From the NCBI GenBank assembly GCA_945877315.1, contig CAMCRP010000002.1, positions 46,160 to 110,159 on the forward strand: a stretch of 64,000 bases of DNA, read 5' to 3'. Below are positions 60,400 to 64,000 of this stretch, one piece after another. The notes beneath the pieces are model-generated. The model was not told the origin of the DNA and made no database searches. It saw only the letters and a list, made by a program, of their open reading frames with translations. A program made the position numbers and the translations under genes. This DNA comes from an uncultured Ruminococcus sp. (GTDB taxonomy: Bacteria; Bacillota; Clostridia; Oscillospirales; Ruminococcaceae). The stretch's first letter is position 1. The number at the start of each line of letters is the position of its first letter.

Positions 60400-61164
60400 T
60401 TACTCCTCCTTTAACAGTTTTCTGCGGTACAGCTTTGATTTTCTGTGTGCCGCCGTGGTGTCGTCATACTCATCTGTTTCCTCAATTTTCGGGGACATTC
60501 TTTTTCTGAATGCCTGCATTGACTCCTCTTTTTGAAGTATCATCTGATACGGACCATGAAGGTCGGAAACGGTAAACAGCTCAGGCATCAGGTCAAAAAT
60601 AATATCGTGATATCTGACCTCGTCCTGTAATTTCTTGAATGCTTCGTAAATAATTGTACCGTGGTCGAATGGAAAATCGTTCTTTATCACGCTGCCGTTT
60701 TCCGCTAGTATTTCCAGAACGGTTTCGTCCTTTGAAATAATTATCCTTTCTAAGCTGCCGTTTATCTCATAGCGAAAGTCCATCCATACTGCCTCGGCAG
60801 CATCTGACTGACATTCCGTTGACAGCGTAACTGTGTTTGTCAGAGAGATAAATGCCGCCGAAATTATCCAGCCTCGGGGATCTCTGCCCTCACCGCTGAA
60901 AACACGCAGGGGAATAAGCTTTGAACCCGTAACACCCGCTTCCTCCGCAAGCTCTCTGCTTACCGCTTCTTCGGCAGTTTCATTTTTTTGAAGAAATCCT
61001 CCGGGGAGAGCGTACATATCCTTAAACGGCTCCTCACCTCGCTTAATAAGCAGAATTTTCAGAACCTTTTCGTCCATGGTAGATGACTTGCGGTCGTCAA
61101 CTCCAAACACCGCAGCGTCCACCGCAACGGACGGTCTTTCATAATCGGTTATGCTGTATGACAT
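60400..61164 (-). CDS. NUDIX / winged-helix protein (NrtR-like)
   Basis: A 254-residue protein. Residues 10-140 form a NUDIX domain with a near-complete box: GGFLQKNETAEEAVSRELAEEAGV (G-x5-E-x7-REUxEExGx, REL-EEAG). Residues 165-235 have the winged-helix shape of NrtR regulators (FPFDHGTIIYEAFKKLQDEVRYHD, LFTVSDLHGPYQMI). NrtR proteins bind ADP-ribose and repress NAD genes; this copy has an intact catalytic box, so it may hydrolyse as well as regulate. It heads an operon with VWA and PurA-like genes and probably autoregulates through an inverted repeat downstream of its promoter. Confidence 0.85.
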   Translation of the reverse strand: MSYSITDYERPSVAVDAAVFGVDDRKSSTMDEKVLKILLIKRGEEPFKDMYALPGGFLQKNETAEEAVSRELAEEAGVTGSKLIPLRVFSGEGRDPRGWIISAAFISLTNTVTLSTECQSDAAEAVWMDFRYEINGSLERIIISKDETVLEILAENGSVIKNDFPFDHGTIIYEAFKKLQDEVRYHDIIFDLMPELFTVSDLHGPYQMILQKEESMQAFRKRMSPKIEETDEYDDTTAAHRKSKLYRRKLLKEE

Positions 61165-61195
61165 AATATCACTCTTTCTTTGATTGTAATTTATT

Positions 61196-61257
61196 GTTCG
61201 TAACTAATAGTTCTTAACTCTATGTTTTTATTATATCATTAAAATACAATTTGTCAA
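61196..61257 (-). promoter_or_regulatory. Promoter and candidate operator of the NUDIX-VWA-PurA-like operon
   Basis: Minus strand TTGACA (61257-61252) and TATAAT (61235-61230), spacing 16. Downstream lie the inverted repeat AACTA-T-TAGTT (61202-61212) and direct repeats GTTAAGAAC and GTTACGAAC (minus strand). Their place after the -10 suits repression by the NrtR-like protein. The rest of the gap 61165-61568 is AT-rich; a TATAAT at 61385 may serve the sigma gene. Confidence 0.65.
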
Positions 61258-61568
61258 GCGGTATGGCAAAATATATTTTCAAACATGGTGTTTTTGTATA
61301 TAACATACATTTTTCAATCAAAAAATTAGCAAAATCGCACTATAAAAACGTTAATTAAATCTTCCCAACCAACGAAAAATACGCTATAATAGAAATAGTT
61401 TCTCGTGACAATGAAAATAGTAAATATACCCAAAACCATCGCACAAATTTATGCAGCCATACAAATTTACCGTTCCCTGTGACAAAATGACTTATTAAAG
61501 CATTGTAGTATATGAAAAACGTTTTGTAAAGATAAATTTCTTGGTACCAAATACAAGAAGGTGATCAT

Positions 61569-62057
61569 ATCACAAACAAAACAGAATTTGAAAGCATTGC
61601 CCGAAAATACACAAATATGCTCTATGCTCACGCACTTGTTATTCTCGGAAACAAAGCCGATGCTGAGGACGCAGCGGAAGAAGCTATTTATAAGCTGCTT
61701 GTCCGAAGGCTGCCTTTTCGTGATGATGAACATGTCAAGGCGTGGCTTATCCGTGTGGTCATAAACGAAAGCTTTATGATGCTCCGCAAACGGAAAAAGC
61801 TGTCGGGTGATGAGCTGACAGAAGAAAATGCAGGCAGCGTAGAATTTGCATATCCCGAACAAAGCGAGATATTTGATGCTGTAAATTGTCTTGATGTGAA
61901 ATACCGTTCCGTGCTGCTTTTGTATTACTGCGACAATATGAGTGTTTACGAAACGGCAAAGAAGCTGGGCATTTCAAAGACGGCAGTCACCACAAGGCTT
62001 CAGCGAGCAAGGCTGCTTTTGAAAGAAGAGCTTGAAAGGAGAAATTTTAATGGATAA
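61569..62057 (+). CDS. ECF-type RNA polymerase sigma factor
   Basis: About 162 residues. Region 2 spans TEFESIARKYTNMLYAHALVIL, DAEDAAEEAIYKLLVRR and FRDDEHVKAWLIRVVINES; region 4 spans LDVKYRSVLLLYYCDNMSVYETAKKLGISKTAVTTRLQRAR. The first ATG in frame (61617) would cut region 2.1. Coding extends upstream to ATC 61569, which sits just after AGAAGGTGAT, so an unusual start or ATG 61617 are the options. It overlaps the DUF4179-type gene by eight bases, its probable anti-sigma partner. Confidence 0.85.
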   Translation: MTNKTEFESIARKYTNMLYAHALVILGNKADAEDAAEEAIYKLLVRRLPFRDDEHVKAWLIRVVINESFMMLRKRKKLSGDELTEENAGSVEFAYPEQSEIFDAVNCLDVKYRSVLLLYYCDNMSVYETAKKLGISKTAVTTRLQRARLLLKEELERRNFNG

Positions 62058-63090
62058 ATACATGAACGAATACAAGGCGGTTTTTGATTCTATTACCGCC
62101 GAAAAGGATATTGTCGCAGCGGCAAAATCACGCATAACAAAGGGCTCCCGCACTCATTTTGTAAGACAAATTGCCGCCGCTGCCTGTGCGGTTATGCTTG
62201 TGGGCACAACGGCAGTATATGCCGCACATTCCGACTGGCTGCACAGCCTTTTCGGAAACACATCTTCTGAGATCTCGGAAAACATTTCGGATTATACTGT
62301 TAAAACTTCGGATTTTACGCTTGATATTATTGATGACAGCTTTCCCTATGAGATCACCTTCGGAAATGTAATATGCGACGGAACCATACTTTACGGTGAG
62401 ATGCACATTAACGATGTCAGCGGTGAAGCTATCCGCGAAAATGATCTGCCCATAGATGCCAATGTTACAATTAATGGCGACAATACTGCCCGAAGGCAGT
62501 CGGGACTTATTTTCCTAAATGAAAATGATGACGGATCTGCCGATGCCGCTTTTTATATAAGCAGCGAATCGGAAATTTCGGCAGGAGATTCCGTAACCGC
62601 AGTTATTACAGGAAATGCTGTTTCTCCCGATGATATGGCTGCATTCTCCTTTGAAATACTCAATATGCCGCAGACGCTTGCAAAGCACTATGATGTTGGC
62701 AGCACTGCAAGGTTTACAACCTATAAAGGAGAAAATGCCGAAATGCAGATAAACAGTGTGGAAATTTCTCCGCTTCGCATATCTGTAAAGGGTCACTGCC
62801 TAAGCTATGATAGTTATAATAAAATAACAGAATCCCCTGATTTCAGGATAGATTTTTCCGATGGAAGCTGCATGACGGTCGATAACAGAAGCTGGGTGCT
62901 TAACACCGAAAACAGCAGCGGTCGGTCAATTCTGAATGCGGGCGGCAGAGTATGTGAAACCTCCGGGTTCAGCGGCACACGTACAAGCACGGGATATGAT
63001 GTCGATTATAATGCACAGTTTCGCTGTGTTATACCTATTGATGAGGTCGTTTCCGTAACTGTCGGTGATATTACTATTCCCGTTCAATAA
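62050..63090 (+). CDS. DUF4179-type membrane protein, probable anti-sigma partner
   Basis: A 346-residue protein: a short cytoplasmic N-terminus (MNEYKAVFDSITAEKDIVAAAKSRI), one membrane segment (QIAAAACAVMLVGTTAVYAA) and a large extracytoplasmic beta-rich domain with DFTLDIIDDSFPYEITFG and a C-terminal VIPIDEVVSVTVGDI. This is the layout of DUF4179 proteins encoded next to ECF sigma factors. It likely binds the sigma factor and responds to an outside signal. Overlap with the sigma gene gives translational coupling. Confidence 0.8.
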   Translation: MDKYMNEYKAVFDSITAEKDIVAAAKSRITKGSRTHFVRQIAAAACAVMLVGTTAVYAAHSDWLHSLFGNTSSEISENISDYTVKTSDFTLDIIDDSFPYEITFGNVICDGTILYGEMHINDVSGEAIRENDLPIDANVTINGDNTARRQSGLIFLNENDDGSADAAFYISSESEISAGDSVTAVITGNAVSPDDMAAFSFEILNMPQTLAKHYDVGSTARFTTYKGENAEMQINSVEISPLRISVKGHCLSYDSYNKITESPDFRIDFSDGSCMTVDNRSWVLNTENSSGRSILNAGGRVCETSGFSGTRTSTGYDVDYNAQFRCVIPIDEVVSVTVGDITIPVQ

Positions 63091-63242
63091 GGTCACTTGC
63101 AATATTCTCAGAAATGCGGTACCGATCCAAGTTCGGCAAAAACTTTGCGTCAGTTATGTTTTCAGAATAGCATTGACGTTAATATTTTTTGTGGAGTTTG
63201 TCAATTAAAAGAATTTTTTAGAAATTTAAGAATAGTTTAAGG

Positions 63243-63368
63243 ATAAGCTTGCTGAAAAGTCTGCAAACCAAATACAGACAAACAATAATTATGGTGACTC
63301 ATGATATGAATATTGCAGGTTGTGCTGATTCTATCGTGCGTATTGAGGACGGCAATATTTTGATTTAG
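63243..63368 (+). pseudogene. ABC transporter ATPase, C-terminal fragment
   Basis: An open frame of 41 codons without start: LLKSLQTKYRQTIIMVTHDMN, then IAGCADSIVRIEDGNILI and stop. This is the switch-His region and tail of an ABC ATPase (MacB/LolD-like). The Walker motifs are absent, so it is a scrap. The preceding 150 bases after the DUF4179 gene show no gene. Confidence 0.7.
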
Positions 63369-63423
63369 TTTTTGAACAGACAGGGGTTGTCAATTCACTT
63401 TCTGAAAATGTGATGGGATAAAA

Positions 63424-63454
63424 AGCGTTACCGTTCGAGATGAATGGTAACGCT
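63424..63454. terminator. Bidirectional terminator
   Basis: AGCGTTACC and GGTAACGCT form a nine-base-pair stem flanked by A and T tracts. Confidence 0.85.
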
Positions 63455-63614
63455 TTTTATATCGAAATATAGCTGCTTTGGTGGGTGTGCCCATATGGGA
63501 TATTTACAGTGGTATGAGGGACAAAGCACTTTTTCATCGGATAATACTGCGGCGATCTGATACGGTCCCATTCCCGACAAGCACATCTGACTCGGCTGCC
63601 CTTAATTTTTCTTC

Positions 63615-64000
63615 TTATGTGTTTTCACGGATAATTTTTTCGGTTTCTTCAACGGAAAGATGAGCAATATTTGCAATGGTAGGAACAGGAATGCTGTTTC
63701 GAAACATTTCTGCTATCATTTTTACTTTTTCTCTAAATTCGCCTATTTCAATACCTTCAGCCCTGCCCCTATTAATATATAGCAAACTGATATTGCACAT
63801 ATCATCGACCTCCTTATCGATCTCCTTGTTTATGGGGATACCATATTCTTCATGGACTATCCTCTTCTTCTCAGCTGCGGGGATCCTTGCCACAAGAAGC
63901 GAGTGAAGCATTCGGATAATGCCTCTGCACTCCTTTGTGTCTGAATCTCCAAGACATACCATAATTACATTCATCAAATCATAATCAAGAATGTCCTGCG
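63615..64000 (-). CDS. Rpn-family nuclease / putative transposase, C-terminal part (cut by window end)
   Basis: The frame is open to the window edge on the minus strand, so the N-terminal catalytic part lies outside. The visible 128 residues (DYDLMNVIMVCLGDSDTKECRGIIRMLHSLL, AEKKRIVHEEYGIPINKEIDKEVDDMCNISLLYINRG, MFRNSIPVPTIANIAHLSVEETEKII) match the C-terminal tail of PD-(D/E)XK Rpn-type recombination nucleases often labelled transposases. It ends in the typical MFRN...IAHLSVEE motif. Nearest neighbours are repeats and a gene scrap, fitting a mobile region. Confidence 0.8.
   Translation of the reverse strand, partial: QDILDYDLMNVIMVCLGDSDTKECRGIIRMLHSLLVARIPAAEKKRIVHEEYGIPINKEIDKEVDDMCNISLLYINRGRAEGIEIGEFREKVKMIAEMFRNSIPVPTIANIAHLSVEETEKIIRENT

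Noticed and set aside
1..64000. tRNA or rRNA genes
   Set aside because: I looked for tRNA T-arm patterns and rRNA signatures and saw none, though without a tool a degenerate tRNA could be missed.

Overview
The window reads as a chromosome segment of a gut or rumen Firmicute of the Ruminococcus/Oscillospiraceae type. The signs are moderate GC, strong AGGAGG-like ribosome sites with some TTG/GTG starts, a DUF2325-DUF3793-flavodoxin-feo iron cluster, several plant-polysaccharide hydrolases (GH3, GH5, GH16, GH59), urease with an urea ABC transporter, and C-terminal DUF4214-type repeats. No rRNA, tRNA or CRISPR array was seen. The genus is an inference.

Layout. 1-2 kb: end of an alkaline phosphatase and a YibE/F membrane protein. 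2.1-7.5 kb: ferrous-iron locus (DUF2325, DUF3793, flavodoxin, two FeoA, FeoB, Cys-rich FeoB partner, DtxR-type regulator). It is studded with TTAG-N6-CTAA boxes that match the half-unit of DtxR operators. 7.6-11.7 kb: TetR regulator and an ABC exporter with duplicated palindromic operators. 11.65-13.5 kb: gene graveyard with short repeat elements and broken genes. 13.7-20.7 kb: remnant type VII-like secretion locus in which a kinase is fused to the C-terminal half of an EssC ATPase by an internal deletion, followed by a LytTR protein, EsaB/YukD, and a TPR/PASTA/WG-repeat gene with a one-base frameshift that runs into a WXG100-like domain. 20.8-35.7 kb: glycan degradation (GH3, GH5, GH16, GH59, a sugar-binding lipoprotein, AraC and WYL regulators), with a GNAT enzyme, a hydrolase, thioredoxin and a cation-efflux gene behind a probable NiCo riboswitch. 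35.9-41.6 kb: urease operon ureAB-ureC-two small membrane proteins-ureE-ureF-ureG-ureD, where ureF carries an in-frame amber codon. 41.9-52.3 kb: two-component genes flanking the urtABCDE urea importer, so urea uptake, hydrolysis and probable sensing sit together. 52.5-57.4 kb: a cation/proton antiporter and a very unusual secreted protein.

The most striking gene (54342-57410) encodes an exported protein of about 1020 residues. Directly after its signal peptide it carries a nearly complete ubiquitin domain: by my count 55 of 76 positions match human ubiquitin as recalled, and all seven lysines are kept. A GAGIGGG-repeat domain, Ig-like and Cys-rich segments and DUF4214-like repeats follow. 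A second candidate for an undescribed system is the four-gene operon at 57.8-61.2 kb, which combines a NUDIX/winged-helix (NrtR-like) protein, an unknown Met-rich protein, a von Willebrand A protein and a divergent adenylosuccinate-synthetase paralogue. The window ends with an ECF sigma factor, its DUF4179-type partner, an ABC-ATPase scrap and a partial Rpn-type nuclease.
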